Source of the DNA: Pseudomonas prosekii
GTDB lineage: Bacteria; Pseudomonadota; Gammaproteobacteria; Pseudomonadales; Pseudomonadaceae
DNA: 64,000 nt
Direction of reading: 5' to 3'
NCBI RefSeq assembly: GCF_900105155.1
Contig: NZ_LT629762.1
Span: forward strand, 3,449,001 to 3,513,000
The first letter of the stretch is position 1. Every line of letters begins with the position of its first letter. A program made the position numbers and the translations under genes. A model generated the notes under the pieces. The model saw only the letters and a program-made list of their open reading frames with translations. It did no database searches and was not told where the DNA came from. This document shows, one piece after another, positions 29,970 through 40,577 of this stretch.

Positions 29970-30478
29970 CTCAGGTTTACCTCGGGCTCGGGAGCAATAT
30001 CGAGCGCGAAGCCCATTTGCAGGCAGGCCTGGAAGCGCTCGCGGGTTTTCTGGTGGATATCCGCTGCTCGGCGGTGTTTGAAAGCCAGCCGGTGGGAATC
30101 AAAAGCGGTCCGTTCTTCAACTTCGTGGTCTCGGCTTACACCGATTTGCCGCTGATGGAGTTGGACCGCCGACTCAAATTCATCGAAGCGGACAACGGCC
30201 GTTATGCGCCGGACCGCAAGGGTTTGCCGCTGGATATCGACGTGTTGTTGTTCGGCGATCAGGTGGGCAACTTCGACGGTTTGATCCTGCCCCGAGCCGA
30301 AATTCTGAAAAACGCCTTTGTGCTGTGGCCGTTGTCGCTGATTGCGCCGGACCGAGTGCATCCGGGTGTAGGCAAAAGCTTCGCGACGTTGTGGGCCGAG
30401 GCGCAGATTGATCAGGTGTTGGCGCCGGTGGCGTTTGAGTGGCGTGGGCAGCAGCTGACGCCTTCAGATTTGTTGTGA
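29960..30478 (+). CDS. folK: 2-amino-4-hydroxy-6-hydroxymethyldihydropteridine pyrophosphokinase FolK
   Basis: A 172-residue HPPK that pyrophosphorylates the FolB product. Motifs are VYLGLGSNIEREAHL at the start, FFNFVVSAYTDLPLMEL, and PLDIDVLLFGD with the Mg-binding aspartates, then LPRAEILKNAFVLWPL. It forms a two-gene folB-folK unit. A REP doublet follows about 12 bases after the stop. Confidence 0.96.
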   Translation: MSLTQVYLGLGSNIEREAHLQAGLEALAGFLVDIRCSAVFESQPVGIKSGPFFNFVVSAYTDLPLMELDRRLKFIEADNGRYAPDRKGLPLDIDVLLFGDQVGNFDGLILPRAEILKNAFVLWPLSLIAPDRVHPGVGKSFATLWAEAQIDQVLAPVAFEWRGQQLTPSDLL

Positions 30479-30489
30479 GGCGGGTGACG

Positions 30490-30559
30490 CTTTCGCGGGC
30501 AAGCCTCGCTCCTACAGGGTTTAGCGCAGAACCTGTAGGAGCAAGGCTTGCCCGCGAAG
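30490..30559 (+). repeat. REP doublet between folK and cca
   Basis: Inverted copies of the GCGGGCAAGCCTCGCTCC core (one arm has an A-for-G change, GAGCAAGGC) lie in the convergent folK/cca gap. Confidence 0.9.
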
Positions 30560-30563
30560 CTTT

Positions 30564-31793
30564 TCAAACAGACGCCGCGTCCTTGTAGGCCTTCAGCACC
30601 TTCAACCGCTCGCGCTTGATCGCCTCACCCAATTCCGGTCCCTTGAAACCCTTCTCCAGCAATGGCTGAACCGCCACGCCGCGCGCAGCACTCGCCGCGC
30701 CGCGCAAATAATCCGCTTGTGGATAACTTCTCTGTTCCAGACCTTTGCGCCCGCGCGCATCCATCTCACAGGCGACCACAAACTCTTCAAACCGCTGTGG
30801 CCGCCGGTACACATCAAAACTCTGCAGCAACTCCAGCAACGTTGACGCTTTCAGCTCCAGCGCGCGGTGGCCGTGGGTGTGATATTGGCCAACCAGCAAA
30901 GCCAATTCCTGACAATCCTTCGGCGCCTTGAAGCGTTCGTTGACCGCTTTGATCAGCTTCAGCCCCGTGTGTTCATGGGCAATATGCCGAGGCCAGTCTT
31001 TTTCCGGGGTCAGGCCTTTGCCGAGATCGTGCAGCAGGCAGGCCCAGCGCACGGTCAGCGGTTGCTTGTGCAGTGCCGCTTGCTCCAGCACGCTCAAAGT
31101 GTGCACGCCGGTATCGATTTCCGGGTGGTGCGCTTCGGGTTGCGGCACGCCGAACAGCGCATCGACTTCCGGCAGCAGCACCTTCAGCGCACCGCATTCA
31201 CGCAAGACTTGGATAAACACCTGTGGCTGATCTTCCATCAGCGCGCGGGAGATTTCTTTCCAGCTGCGTTCCGCAGTCAGTGCCTCCAATTCGCCGGAAT
31301 CACTGAGCTGGCGCATCAACTCCAATGTCTCTGGCGCGACTTTAAAACCGAGCCCGGCATAACGCGCAGCGAAGCGTGCAACGCGCAGTACTCTGAGCGG
31401 ATCTTCGGCGAACGCGGGGGAAACGTGACGAAGCACGCGCGCGGCGAGATCGCGCTGGCCATGGTACGGATCGGTCAGATTCAGCTGATCATCTTCGGCC
31501 ATGGCATTGATTGTCAGGTCGCGGCGAATCAGGTCTTCTTCGAGGGTGACTTCAGGGCTGGCGTGAAAAACGAAGCCGCCGTAACCGCGACCGCTCTTGC
31601 GTTCGGTGCGGGCGAGGGCGTATTCGTCGCCGGTTTTCGGGTCAAGGAACACCGGGAAATCCGACCCGACCGGGCGATAGCCCAACGCGAGCATTTCTTC
31701 GGCGGTAGCGCCGACCACCACTCGGTCAATGTCGGTGACCGGGATGCCCAGCAGGCGATCGCGTACGGCGCCGCCGACTTTATAAATCTGCAT
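30564..31793 (-). CDS. cca: multifunctional CCA tRNA nucleotidyltransferase
   Basis: A 409-residue class II CCA-adding enzyme. The N-terminal motif [20 protein letters not shown] is the nucleotidyltransferase signature, with [12 protein letters not shown] as the next conserved block. A C-terminal HD phosphohydrolase domain is seen in [12 protein letters not shown] and [12 protein letters not shown], as in E. coli CCA which also has phosphatase and phosphodiesterase activity. All tRNAs lacking CCA are substrates. It is last of the minus-strand group and convergent with folK. Confidence 0.96.
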   Translation of the reverse strand: MQIYKVGGAVRDRLLGIPVTDIDRVVVGATAEEMLALGYRPVGSDFPVFLDPKTGDEYALARTERKSGRGYGGFVFHASPEVTLEEDLIRRDLTINAMAEDDQLNLTDPYHGQRDLAARVLRHVSPAFAEDPLRVLRVARFAARYAGLGFKVAPETLELMRQLSDSGELEALTAERSWKEISRALMEDQPQVFIQVLRECGALKVLLPEVDALFGVPQPEAHHPEIDTGVHTLSVLEQAALHKQPLTVRWACLLHDLGKGLTPEKDWPRHIAHEHTGLKLIKAVNERFKAPKDCQELALLVGQYHTHGHRALELKASTLLELLQSFDVYRRPQRFEEFVVACEMDARGRKGLEQRSYPQADYLRGAASAARGVAVQPLLEKGFKGPELGEAIKRERLKVLKAYKDAASV

Positions 31794-31856
31794 AAAAAAC
31801 CTCCGTTAGCGCGACAGAATAACCGTTGCATCGCGCTTTCGGAGGTACAAAACCAA

Positions 31857-33419
31857 TCAAAGATGAATGACAGCCAAGTCCAGCCGACCGTAATCGCCCT
31901 CGGCGTGTTCGCTTCTGGGCGGAACATGGTGGGTTTTCGTCACTTGGTCGCCTTGCAGGGTTTCCAGATGAATGTCGAAGCCCCACAAGCGATGCAAGTG
32001 TTTGAGCACTTCTTCGGTGGACTCGCCTAGCGGTTTGCGGTCGTGTTGCTGGTGGCGCAGGGTCAGCGAGCGATCACCACGCCGGTCGATGCTGTAGATC
32101 TGCACGTTAGGTTCGCGATTGCCCAAATTGTATTGCGCGGCCAGGGTTTCGCGGATGGTCCGGTAACCGGGTTCATCGTGAATGGCCGGGACCAGCAGAT
32201 CATCCTTCTGGTCATCATCGAGAATGCTGAACAGCTTGAGGTCGCGGATCACCTGGGGCGACAGGTATTGCAGGATGAAACTCTCATCCTTGAAGCTGCT
32301 CATGGCGAACTTGATGGTCGACAGCCAATCGGTGCCGGCAATGTCCGGGAACCAGCGGTAATCCTCTTCGGTCGGGTGCTCGCACATACGCCGGATGTCG
32401 CGGTACATGGCAAAACCCAGTGCGTAGGGGTTGATGCCGCTGTAGTAGGGACTGTCGAAACCGGGCTGCATCACCACGCTGGTGTGCGAGGTGAGGAATT
32501 CCATCATGAAGCCGTCAGTCACCAGGCCTTCGTCGTACAGGTCGTTCATCAGCGTGTAGTGCCAGAACGTCGCCCAGCCTTCGTTCATTACCTGTGTCTG
32601 GCGTTGCGGGTAGAAATACTGCGCGATCTTGCGCACGATCCGCACAATTTCCCGCTGCCACGGCTCCAGCAGCGGCGCGTGTTTTTCGATGAAGTACAGG
32701 ATGTTTTCCTGAGGTTCGGCGGGGAAGCGCGCGTTGTCCTTGTCGCTGTACTTGTCCGCGCCTTTGGGAATCGTGCGCCACAGGTCGTTGATCTGTTTCT
32801 GCAGATGCTCTTCACGATCCTTCTGCCGCCGCCGCTCTTCCTCGGCGGAAATCGGATAAGGACGTTTGTAACGGTCGACGCCGTAGTTCATCAAGGCGTG
32901 GCAAGAATCGAGCAAGTCTTCCACCGCGTCGATGCCGTGGCGCTCCTCGCACTGCATGATGTACTGCTTGGCAAACACCAGGTAATCGATGATCGAGCTG
33001 GCGTCGGTCCAGGTGCGGAACAGGTAATTGCCCTTGAAGAAGCTGTTATGGCCATAGCAGGCATGCGCCACGACCAGCGCCTGCATGCAGATGGTGTTTT
33101 CTTCCATCAAGTAGGCGATGCATGGATCGGAGTTGATCACGATCTCGTAGGCGAGGCCCATCTGACCGCGACTGTAGGATTTTTCGGTGCTGAGGAAGTG
33201 TTTGCCGTAGGACCAATGGTGATAGCCCAGCGGCATGCCGACAGAAGCGTAAGCGTCCATCATCTGTTCAGCGGTGATCACTTCAATCTGGTTGGGATAG
33301 GTATCCAGGGCGTAACGAGCCGCCAGACGACTGATTTCCTTGTCGTAGGCCTGGATCAGCTCAAACGTCCACTCGGAGCCGGTGGAAATGGGTTGGCGCT
33401 TCTGCTCTTTGGCGGTCAT
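31857..33419 (-). CDS. ycgB: SpoVR family protein YcgB
   Basis: A 520-residue SpoVR-family protein. Family segments seen include [20 protein letters not shown] near residue 80, [20 protein letters not shown] and [20 protein letters not shown]. Its biochemical function is unknown; in E. coli it belongs with yeaH and yeaG to the stationary-phase (RpoS) set. It overlaps yeaH by 4 bases, forming prkA-yeaH-ycgB, an order conserved in proteobacteria. No membrane segments are seen. Confidence 0.95.
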   Translation of the reverse strand: MTAKEQKRQPISTGSEWTFELIQAYDKEISRLAARYALDTYPNQIEVITAEQMMDAYASVGMPLGYHHWSYGKHFLSTEKSYSRGQMGLAYEIVINSDPCIAYLMEENTICMQALVVAHACYGHNSFFKGNYLFRTWTDASSIIDYLVFAKQYIMQCEERHGIDAVEDLLDSCHALMNYGVDRYKRPYPISAEEERRRQKDREEHLQKQINDLWRTIPKGADKYSDKDNARFPAEPQENILYFIEKHAPLLEPWQREIVRIVRKIAQYFYPQRQTQVMNEGWATFWHYTLMNDLYDEGLVTDGFMMEFLTSHTSVVMQPGFDSPYYSGINPYALGFAMYRDIRRMCEHPTEEDYRWFPDIAGTDWLSTIKFAMSSFKDESFILQYLSPQVIRDLKLFSILDDDQKDDLLVPAIHDEPGYRTIRETLAAQYNLGNREPNVQIYSIDRRGDRSLTLRHQQHDRKPLGESTEEVLKHLHRLWGFDIHLETLQGDQVTKTHHVPPRSEHAEGDYGRLDLAVIHL

Positions 33420-34687
33420 GTCACTAACCTGCGCTGGAAGAGTTCACGGAAGACCGGATAGATATCCCCGGCCGAGACCAGTTGCTGCTGGGCAAAAGTG
33501 TCAGAAAAGGCGTCGGCAATGCGTTCGTACTCGAACCACAAGGCCTGATGTTCGCGTGGGGTGATTTCGACGTAAGTGTAGTACTGCACAAACGGCATGA
33601 TCTGGTTGATCAGGATGTCGCGGCAGATTGGCGAGTCGTCGTTCCAGTTGTCGCCGTCGGAAGCCTGGGCGGCGTAAATATTCCACTCATTGCTCGGATA
33701 ACGTTCGGCCATGATTTCCTGCATCAGTTTCAATGCGCTGGAAACGATGGTGCCGCCGGTTTCCCGTGAGTAGAAAAACTCCTCTTCGTCGACTTCGCGC
33801 GCACTGGTGTGGTGGCGAATGAATACCACGTCGATTTTGTCGTAGTTACGCTTGAGGAACAGGTACAGCAGGATGAAGAAGCGTTTGGCGATGTCCTTGG
33901 TCGCCTGCGTCATCGAGCCGGATACGTCCATCAGGCAGAACATCACCGCTTTCGAGCTCGGATTGGGCTGCTTGATCAGCAAGTTGTATTTGAGGTCGAA
34001 GGTGTCGAGAAACGGCACGCGGTGAATGCGCGCGCTGAGTTTTTCGATTTCGGCTTCGATTTCCTGGATATCACCGAAGTTGTCCGGCTCCTCTCTTTTG
34101 AGCCGGGCCAGTTCTTCTTTGGCATCGCGCAAGCGCTTGCGGCTGCTGCCGGACAGGGCGATACGCCGCGCGTGGGCGGAACGCAAGGTGCGGATGATGT
34201 TGATCCGCGACGGATTGCCCTCGTTGCTGATGCCCGCGCGAACGGTTTTGAAGGTGTCGGTGCCGGTCAGGTTGCGCTTGACCAGATTCGGCAGCTCCAA
34301 GTCCTCGAACATGAATTCGAGGAATTCTTCCTGGGTTATCTGGAAGACAAACTCGTCCATACCTTCGCCAGAGTTGCCGGCCTTGCCTGGACCTCTGCCG
34401 CCGCCGCCCCCCGGAGGCCGGGCGATGTGTTCGCCGCTGGTGAATTCCTTGTTGCCGGGGTGCACGACGGTCTGTTTGCCGCCGCGCCCGTGGTGCAGCA
34501 CCGGTTCGTCGATGTCGCGACCGGGGATGCTGATTTGTTCGCCATGCTCCATGTCCGTAATGGAGCGGCGGCTGACCGCCTCTTCGACAGCCTTTTTGAT
34601 GTGATCACGGTAGCGCCGCAGAAACCGCTGGCGGTTCACCGTGCTCTTGTTTTTGCCATTGAGACGTCGGTCGATCACATAGCTCAT
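33416..34687 (-). CDS. yeaH: YeaH/YhbH family protein (DUF444, VWA-like)
   Basis: A 423-residue DUF444 protein. The N-terminal region is rich in charged and Gly residues ([20 protein letters not shown] near residue 95). The C-terminal half contains a metal-ion-dependent adhesion-like motif, [16 protein letters not shown] (DxSxS), as in von Willebrand A domains. It is thought to act with the PrkA kinase in nitrogen-starvation and stationary stress responses. It lies between prkA and ycgB, overlapping ycgB by 4 bases. Confidence 0.95.
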   Translation of the reverse strand: MSYVIDRRLNGKNKSTVNRQRFLRRYRDHIKKAVEEAVSRRSITDMEHGEQISIPGRDIDEPVLHHGRGGKQTVVHPGNKEFTSGEHIARPPGGGGGRGPGKAGNSGEGMDEFVFQITQEEFLEFMFEDLELPNLVKRNLTGTDTFKTVRAGISNEGNPSRINIIRTLRSAHARRIALSGSSRKRLRDAKEELARLKREEPDNFGDIQEIEAEIEKLSARIHRVPFLDTFDLKYNLLIKQPNPSSKAVMFCLMDVSGSMTQATKDIAKRFFILLYLFLKRNYDKIDVVFIRHHTSAREVDEEEFFYSRETGGTIVSSALKLMQEIMAERYPSNEWNIYAAQASDGDNWNDDSPICRDILINQIMPFVQYYTYVEITPREHQALWFEYERIADAFSDTFAQQQLVSAGDIYPVFRELFQRRLVT

Positions 34688-34701
34688 AGGGCCCTCCGGG
34701 C

Positions 34702-34803
34702 AGCTTCAAGTTGTGAGCTGCAAGCTGCAAGTCGAAGCAGTCGCCCGGATAACAGGGCTTAGGCGCTTGTTCCTTGCAGCTTGTGGCTTGCAGCTTGTTG
34801 CTG
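34702..34803. repeat. imperfect inverted AGCTTGCAGCTTG-type repeat between prkA and yeaH
   Basis: AGCTTCAAGTTGTGAGCTGC at one side and CTTGCAGCTTGTGGCTTGC at the other can pair, with each arm itself built of CTTGCAGCTTG units. It fills the 118-base gap between two genes that should be cotranscribed. A related stretch, GCTTGCCGCTTGTAGCTTGC, occurs at 51781-51800. Confidence 0.75.
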
Positions 34804-34805
34804 CG

Positions 34806-36728
34806 TCACTGCGATTTCCGGACCCGTAGGTACCATTCGGACAGCAGACGTACCTGTTTGTCGGTGTAGCCGCGCTCGACCATCCTGGTGACGAAGTCGT
34901 TGTGCTTCTGCTGGTCCTCTTTGCTGGCCTTGGCATTGAAGCTGATGACCGGCAGCAGGTCCTCGGTGTTCGAGAACATTTTCTTCTCGATGACCACACG
35001 CAGTTTTTCGTAGCTGAGCCAGGTTGGATTTTTGCCGTTGTTGTTGGCGCGGGCGCGCAGCACGAAGTTGACGATTTCGTTGCGGAAATCCTTCGGATTG
35101 CTGATGCCGGCCGGTTTCTCGATTTTCTCCAGTTCTTCGTTCAGTGCGACGCGATTGAGGATTTCGCCGGTTTCCGGATCGCGGTATTCCTGGTCCTGAA
35201 TCCAGAAATCGGCGTACAGCACGTAGCGGTCGAAAATGTTCTGGCCGTACTCGCTGTAAGACTCGAGGTAGGCGGTCTGGATCTCCTTGCCGATGAACTC
35301 GATGTAGCGCGGCGCCAGGTATTCCTTGAGGAAGCGCAGATAACGTTCGCGGGTTTCAGCCTGGAATTGTTCCTGTTCGATCTGCTGTTCCAGCACGTAG
35401 AGCAAGTGCACCGGGTTGGCGGCGATTTCGTGCGGATCGAAGTTGAAGACCTTCGACAGGATCTTGAACGCAAAGCGGGTCGACAGGCCGTTCATGCCTT
35501 CGTCGACACCGGCGTTGTCGCGGTATTCCTGGATCGACTTGGCTTTCGGATCGGTATCCTTGAGGTTCTCGCCGTCGTACACGCGCATCTTCGAATAGAT
35601 GTTGGAGTTTTCCGGCTCTTTGAGGCGCGAGAGCACGGTGAACTGGGCAAGCATTTTCAAAGTGTCGGGCGCGCAATGCGCTTTGGCCAGCGAACTGTTG
35701 AACAGCAGCTTGTCGTAGATCTTCACTTCGTCGCTGACGCGCAGGCAGTACGGGACTTTGACGATGTAGATCCGGTCGATGAACGCTTCGTTGTTCTTGT
35801 TGTTGCGGAAGGTGTGCCACTCCGATTCGTTGGAGTGGGCGAGCAGGATCCCGGTAAACGGAATCGCCCCCAGGCCTTCGGTACTGTTGTAGTTGCCTTC
35901 CTGCGTGGCAGTCAGCAATGGGTGCAGCACCTTGATTGGCGCCTTGAACATTTCGACGAATTCCATCAGGCCCTGGTTGGCCCGGCACAGCGCGCCCGAG
36001 TAGCTGTAAGCGTCGGCGTCGTTCTGCGGGTATTCCTCGAGTTTGCGGATATCGACCTTGCCGACCAGCGCCGAGATGTCCTGGTTGTTTTCATCGCCAG
36101 GTTCAGTCTTGGCCACGGCGATCTGGTTAAGGATCGACGGATACAGTTTCACCACCCGGAACTGGCTGATGTCACCGCCGAATTCGGCCAGGCGTTTGGT
36201 CGCCCATGGCGACATGATGGTGTTGACGTAGCGCCGCGGGATGCCGAAGTCTTCCTCGAGGATCGCGCCATCTTCAGTGGCGTTGAACAGACCCAGAGGC
36301 GATTCGAATACCGGCGAGCCCTTGATGGCGTAGAAGGGCACCTTCTCGATCAGCTGTTTGAGCTTCTCGGCCAGCGACGATTTACCGCCACCGACGGGAC
36401 CGAGCAGGTAGAGGATTTGTTTCTTTTCCTCGAGGCCCTGAGCGGCATGGCGGAAATACGAGACGATCTGGTCGATGCATTCTTCCATCCCGTGGAAGTC
36501 TTCAAAGGCCGGATAGCGGCGGATCACCTTGTTGGAAAAGATTCGCGACAATCTCGAGTTGGCCGAGGTGTCGAGCAGCTCCGGTTCTCCGATGGCCAGC
36601 AGCAGACGCTCGGCGGCGGAAACGTAGGCGCTGCGGTCCTTTTTGCACAGCTCAAGATATTCTTGCAGCGAGAATTCTTCCTGGCGTGTGGACTCGAAGC
36701 GTTGTTGGAAGTGGCTAAAGATACTCAT
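34806..36728 (-). CDS. prkA: PrkA family serine protein kinase (YeaG)
   Basis: A 640-residue PrkA. The N-terminal AAA+ ATPase part carries the P-loop LLGPVGGGKSSLAEKLKQ near residue 105; the C-terminal part (about 400-640) is the PrkA C domain distantly like a kinase fold. It has been reported as a Ser/Thr kinase and more recently as a Lon-like AAA+ protein in the family, so the activity is open. It is first in the prkA-yeaH-ycgB unit, 118 bases from yeaH because of a repeat. Confidence 0.95.
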   Translation of the reverse strand: MSIFSHFQQRFESTRQEEFSLQEYLELCKKDRSAYVSAAERLLLAIGEPELLDTSANSRLSRIFSNKVIRRYPAFEDFHGMEECIDQIVSYFRHAAQGLEEKKQILYLLGPVGGGKSSLAEKLKQLIEKVPFYAIKGSPVFESPLGLFNATEDGAILEEDFGIPRRYVNTIMSPWATKRLAEFGGDISQFRVVKLYPSILNQIAVAKTEPGDENNQDISALVGKVDIRKLEEYPQNDADAYSYSGALCRANQGLMEFVEMFKAPIKVLHPLLTATQEGNYNSTEGLGAIPFTGILLAHSNESEWHTFRNNKNNEAFIDRIYIVKVPYCLRVSDEVKIYDKLLFNSSLAKAHCAPDTLKMLAQFTVLSRLKEPENSNIYSKMRVYDGENLKDTDPKAKSIQEYRDNAGVDEGMNGLSTRFAFKILSKVFNFDPHEIAANPVHLLYVLEQQIEQEQFQAETRERYLRFLKEYLAPRYIEFIGKEIQTAYLESYSEYGQNIFDRYVLYADFWIQDQEYRDPETGEILNRVALNEELEKIEKPAGISNPKDFRNEIVNFVLRARANNNGKNPTWLSYEKLRVVIEKKMFSNTEDLLPVISFNAKASKEDQQKHNDFVTRMVERGYTDKQVRLLSEWYLRVRKSQ

Positions 36729-37024
36729 GACGTCACCTCGCTCGATACGTGGAGCCGACGCCGAATCATTCAGTCGATGCTGGCAGCCGCTGAATACTCA
36801 GTGGCTGTTTACCCCCCAGAACTCTTTCAGAGCTGACTACCCCGAAAGTTACTCCCGATGATCCGCGCGCCGGTGTACCGGCTCTCCCCTGTTTTGGATG
36901 GCCTGCGCTTAAGGATAGTTGGGAATTCAGGAGGTAAAGGCGAGATACGTAATTAGTTGTGGCAGACCGTTCGTCTGCCACCGCGCCAGCCCGCGGGGAC
37001 CGGGGCTTGCGCGTGACAAAAAAA
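36729..37024. other. 296-base divergent/terminal gap between prkA and glpE
   Basis: No gene is supported here. A perfect inverted repeat, GTGGCAGAC-CGTTC-GTCTGCCAC, at 36959-36981 could end glpE transcription but has no T-tract after it. The part near 36730-36850 should hold the prkA promoter, expected to be stress or RpoS type from knowledge of E. coli yeaG; I cannot mark it with confidence. Confidence 0.5.
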
Positions 37025-37354
37025 TTATTCGGAGGTGCCTTGCGCGGTTTCCGCCGGATAAGTCGTGCGCCACAGCTCAAAACCACCGTCCATGCTGTAG
37101 ACGTCGGAGAAGCCCTGGCTGATCAGGTAGCCTGCGGCGCTTTGGCTGGAATTGCCGTGATAGCAGACCACCACGATCGGTGCGTCGAGGTCGGCGGCGC
37201 GGATGAAGTCGGCGATGGAAACGTTGTCCAGATGCTTCGAGCCGGCGATGTGCAGCGCGGCAAAAGTAGCTGCGTCGCGGACATCGACGACCACCGCGCC
37301 TTTCTCGCGCAATGCCTGGGCTTCTTGTGGGGGGATTCGTTTGAATTCGCTCAT
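37025..37354 (-). CDS. glpE: thiosulfate sulfurtransferase GlpE (single-domain rhodanese)
   Basis: A 109-residue cytosolic rhodanese moving sulfane sulfur from thiosulfate to thiophilic acceptors. The active-site loop is [16 protein letters not shown], with the catalytic Cys at its start; [20 protein letters not shown] is the CH2A-type motif before it. It lies 34 bases after apaH on the same strand and is probably the end of the lptD...apaH string. Confidence 0.94.
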   Translation of the reverse strand: MSEFKRIPPQEAQALREKGAVVVDVRDAATFAALHIAGSKHLDNVSIADFIRAADLDAPIVVVCYHGNSSQSAAGYLISQGFSDVYSMDGGFELWRTTYPAETAQGTSE

Positions 37355-37388
37355 GGGCGGGCTCCTGTGGCTCGGCAGAACGCGCAGT

Positions 37389-38270
37389 TTAGCGCTGGGC
37401 GCCGGCGCTGGTTTGTTCGGAAATAAGTGGGGCGACTGACGGCTCGGCGTTGCCGCGTTCGTCGCATTTGCAACTGATGCGCTGCAGCGTATCGACGTTC
37501 AGCAGCGTTAGCGCACCGCCCCAGACACAACCAGTGTCGAGGGCGTAAACGCCAGGCTCGGCGCATTTGCCTTCGAGCGCTGCCCAGTGGCCGAAGATGA
37601 TCTTCAGGCCTTTGGTTTTGCGTTCCTTGTGCTGGAACCACGGCGCGTAACCCGGCGGCGCGCTGTCGGCGCCTTCCTTGCCCTTGAGTTCGAGCTTGCC
37701 TTCGCTGGTGCAGAAACGCATCCGGGTGAAGTAGTTGGTGATCACCCGCAAGCGGTCGACGCCCGTGAGGTCGCTGTTCCATTTGGCCGGCTCGTTGCCG
37801 TACATGCCATCCAGAAACGGTGGCAACAGATTGTCATCACGCAATGCTGCTTCGACTTCGCCGGCGCACTTCAAGGCTTTGCGCAGCGACCATTGCGGCG
37901 GGATGCCCGCATGCACCAGAGCGATCTCGCGCGCTTCGTCGTAATGCATGAGTTTTTGCTGGCGCAACCACTCCAGCAGGTCCGCGCAATCAGGCGCTTC
38001 GAGGATTTCGCGCAGGGTGTCGCCTTTCTTCAGGCGTTCGATGTTGCGGCCGGCGGCCAGCAAGTGCAGGTCATGATTACCGAGCACACAGACCAGCGAT
38101 TCGCGAATGCCATAGAGAAAGCGCAGGGTTTCCAGCGAGTGCGGGCCTCGGTTGACCAGATCACCGACCAGCCACAGCTTGTCTTGCGCCGGATCGAAAG
38201 CCACTTGTTTGAGCAGACACTGCAGCGGTTCGAGGCAGCCTTGCAGGTCACCGACGGCATAGGTTGCCAT
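37389..38270 (-). CDS. apaH: symmetrical bis(5'-nucleosyl)-tetraphosphatase ApaH
   Basis: A 293-residue metallophosphoesterase that splits Ap4A into two ADP. Metal-site motifs are [27 protein letters not shown] and [11 protein letters not shown]; the later [10 protein letters not shown] and [11 protein letters not shown] complete the fold. Its start codon overlaps the apaG stop by one base, so coupling is likely. Confidence 0.97.
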   Translation of the reverse strand: MATYAVGDLQGCLEPLQCLLKQVAFDPAQDKLWLVGDLVNRGPHSLETLRFLYGIRESLVCVLGNHDLHLLAAGRNIERLKKGDTLREILEAPDCADLLEWLRQQKLMHYDEAREIALVHAGIPPQWSLRKALKCAGEVEAALRDDNLLPPFLDGMYGNEPAKWNSDLTGVDRLRVITNYFTRMRFCTSEGKLELKGKEGADSAPPGYAPWFQHKERKTKGLKIIFGHWAALEGKCAEPGVYALDTGCVWGGALTLLNVDTLQRISCKCDERGNAEPSVAPLISEQTSAGAQR

Positions 38271-38650
38271 CAGTGCAGGGCTCCGGGCACCGCCAGACGG
38301 AAAGGCGCAATGATGGCATCGAAGTGTTTGCCGTCGTCGGCGACCATTTCGTAAGTGCCTTGCATGGTGCCGACCTTGGTGGTCATGACCGTGCCGCTGC
38401 TGTACGTGTGGTTTTCACCGGACTTGATCAATGGCTGCAAACCGACGACGCCAGCGCCGCGCACTTCTTCGACATGCCCGTCACCGTCAGTGATGACCCA
38501 GTGCCGCGACAACAGCTTGGCCGGGAGCTGGCCATTGTTGTGCACGGTGATGGTGTAGGCGAAGGCAAAGCGCGCTTGATCGGGTTGCGATTGTTCTGCC
38601 AGATAGCGAGTGACGACGCTGACGTCGACCTGATAACGAGGATCGGACAT
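38270..38650 (-). CDS. apaG: Co2+/Mg2+ efflux protein ApaG
   Basis: A 126-residue ApaG with an immunoglobulin-like beta fold; the family name cites magnesium/cobalt effects, but the real activity is uncertain. Conserved parts are [34 protein letters not shown] and the GVVGLQPLI and [17 protein letters not shown] segments. It is between ksgA (122-base gap) and apaH (1-base overlap). Confidence 0.95.
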   Translation of the reverse strand: MSDPRYQVDVSVVTRYLAEQSQPDQARFAFAYTITVHNNGQLPAKLLSRHWVITDGDGHVEEVRGAGVVGLQPLIKSGENHTYSSGTVMTTKVGTMQGTYEMVADDGKHFDAIIAPFRLAVPGALH

Positions 38651-38714
38651 GCAAAAGGCCTTAAAAACGATGCGGGACGCGGGGCGTAGCTGAAGGGCAT
38701 CAGTCTAGGCCAAG

Positions 38715-38759
38715 TATCGGGTAGTAAACCAGACATCGCGTCTGGCGTCCTACCCGATA
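38715..38759 (-). repeat. hairpin between ksgA and apaG
   Basis: TATCGGGTAG and CTACCCGATA form outer arms, with CCAGAC/GTCTGG inside, giving an about 45-base stem-loop in the 122-base ksgA-apaG gap. There is no T-tract, so it is likely an RNA-stability or partial-termination element. Confidence 0.65.
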
Positions 38760-38772
38760 ACGCTCAGGCCTG

Positions 38773-39591
38773 TCAGTCGACCGCGCGGGCTTGCAGCACT
38801 TGTTCGCTGAGCTTGTCCGCCAGGCGCACGAAAGCGGCGAGGTCGAGTTGCTCGGGACGCAGGCTGCCATCGACACCGGCGGCTTCGATTTCGTCGTTGC
38901 TCAGGAGCAACTTGAGGGTGTTGCGCAGGGTCTTGCGGCGCTGGTTGAAGGCTTCGCGAACGACGCGCTCCAGCAGTTTGTGATCCTTGGCCGGGTGCGG
39001 CAGTACATCGTGCGGCACCAGACGAACGATCGCCGAGTCGACTTTCGGCGGCGGATTGAACGCGCCCGGGCCAACGTTGAACAGGTGCTCAACGCGGCAA
39101 TGGTACTGAACCATGATCGACAGACGACCCCAATCACCACCGCCAGGACCCGCCGCCAGACGCTCGACCACTTCCTTTTGCAGCATGAAGTGCATGTCGC
39201 GAATGATCCCGGCGTTGTTCAGCAGGTGAAAAATAAGCGGCGTCGAGATGTTGTACGGCAGGTTACCGACCACCCGCAGGCTGTTCGGCGCAGCGTTGAG
39301 GCTGTTGAAGTCGAACTTCAGCGCATCGCCCTGGTGCAGGTTGAAATTGCTTTTGTCGGCGAATTGCTGGTTGAGGATCGGGATCAGGTCCTTGTCCAGC
39401 TCCACCACGTCCAGTTGCGCGCCGCTGTTGAGCAAGCCTTGGGTGAGCGCGCCCTGGCCCGGACCGATTTCCAGCAGGCGGTCTTCGGGTTTCGCGCGGA
39501 CAGCGCGCAGGATGCGGTCGATAACGCCGGCATCGTGCAGGAAGTTCTGGCCAAAGCGTTTGCGCGCCTTGTGTTGGTAATGCTCGGTCAT
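38773..39591 (-). CDS. rsmA: 16S rRNA dimethyladenosine transferase KsgA/RsmA
   Basis: A 272-residue SAM-dependent methyltransferase that dimethylates A1518 and A1519 of 16S rRNA. The N-terminal [17 protein letters not shown], the SAM motif [14 protein letters not shown] and the catalytic [15 protein letters not shown] (NLPY) are intact. It overlaps pdxA by 4 bases. Confidence 0.98.
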   Translation of the reverse strand: MTEHYQHKARKRFGQNFLHDAGVIDRILRAVRAKPEDRLLEIGPGQGALTQGLLNSGAQLDVVELDKDLIPILNQQFADKSNFNLHQGDALKFDFNSLNAAPNSLRVVGNLPYNISTPLIFHLLNNAGIIRDMHFMLQKEVVERLAAGPGGGDWGRLSIMVQYHCRVEHLFNVGPGAFNPPPKVDSAIVRLVPHDVLPHPAKDHKLLERVVREAFNQRRKTLRNTLKLLLSNDEIEAAGVDGSLRPEQLDLAAFVRLADKLSEQVLQARAVD

Positions 39592-40577
39592 AAACGGGTC
39601 TCGGCCATCTGGTAGGCGGTTTCCAGGGCGACCTGCAGGCTGCCGGTGTCGATCTTGCCGCTGCCGGCCAGGTCCAGGGCTGTGCCGTGGTCCACCGATG
39701 TGCGGATGATCGGCAAGCCGAGGGTCACGTTGACTGCCGCGCCGAAGCCTTTGTACTTCAGCACCGGCAGGCCCTGGTCGTGGTACATCGCCAGCACCGC
39801 GTCGCAGTGCTCCAGATATTTGGGGGTAAACAGAGTGTCGGCGGGCAGGGGACCACGAAGGTCCATGCCTTCGCCGCGCAGGCGCTCTAATGTGGGTTCG
39901 ATAATGTCGATTTCTTCATGGCCCAAGTGTCCGCCTTCACCGGCGTGGGGGTTGAGTCCACAGACGAGAATGCGTGGCTGGGCGATGCCGAATTTTTCTT
40001 GCAGGTCGGCGTGCAGAATCCGCGTGACCCGCTCCAGACGCTGCGGGGTGATTGCATCGGCAATCTCGCGCAGCGGCAGGTGGGTGGTGACCAGCGCGAC
40101 ACGCAATCCACGCGTGGCGAGCATCATTACCACTTGTGCGGTATGGGTCAGGTCAGCGAGGAATTCCGTGTGCCCGGAGAAGGCAATCCCGGATTCGTTG
40201 ATCACGCCTTTGTGCACGGGCGCGGTGATCATCCCGGCGAAATGCCCGTCGAGGCAGCCCTGGCCGGCACGGGTCAGGGTTTCCAGGACGAACGCCGCAT
40301 TGGCCTTGTCCAGTTGCCCGGCGGTGACCTTGGCGTTGAGCGGGGTATCCCAGACATACAAGCTGTTGGCGGGCGCGGGCGCGTCCGGCCAGTTATCCGG
40401 GGTGACCGCCAGCAAATCGACAACCACGCCCAGCTGCGCGGCCCGCTCGGTGAGCAGGTCGCGGCTGGTAATGGCAATCAGGGGATGTGGCTGTTGTTGC
40501 GAGGCGAGTAGCAGGCACAGGTCTGGACCTATGCCGGCCGGCTCGCCGGGTGTGAGAGCAAAACGCTTGGGTTTCAC
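39588..40577 (-). CDS. pdxA: 4-hydroxythreonine-4-phosphate dehydrogenase PdxA
   Basis: A 329-residue NAD-dependent enzyme of pyridoxal-5'-phosphate synthesis. Metal-ligand histidines are visible in [28 protein letters not shown] and [15 protein letters not shown]; the start is [20 protein letters not shown]. It lies between surA and ksgA with 4-base overlaps on each side, the classic surA-pdxA-ksgA block. Confidence 0.98.
   Translation of the reverse strand: MKPKRFALTPGEPAGIGPDLCLLLASQQQPHPLIAITSRDLLTERAAQLGVVVDLLAVTPDNWPDAPAPANSLYVWDTPLNAKVTAGQLDKANAAFVLETLTRAGQGCLDGHFAGMITAPVHKGVINESGIAFSGHTEFLADLTHTAQVVMMLATRGLRVALVTTHLPLREIADAITPQRLERVTRILHADLQEKFGIAQPRILVCGLNPHAGEGGHLGHEEIDIIEPTLERLRGEGMDLRGPLPADTLFTPKYLEHCDAVLAMYHDQGLPVLKYKGFGAAVNVTLGLPIIRTSVDHGTALDLAGSGKIDTGSLQVALETAYQMAETRL

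Noticed and set aside
34902..36836. A 644-codon frame antisense to prkA
   Set aside because: Complement of a conserved gene with full-length motifs; no independent evidence.
36959..36981. Terminator of glpE
   Set aside because: Perfect hairpin but no T-tract, so it is only described as an inverted repeat in the gap.
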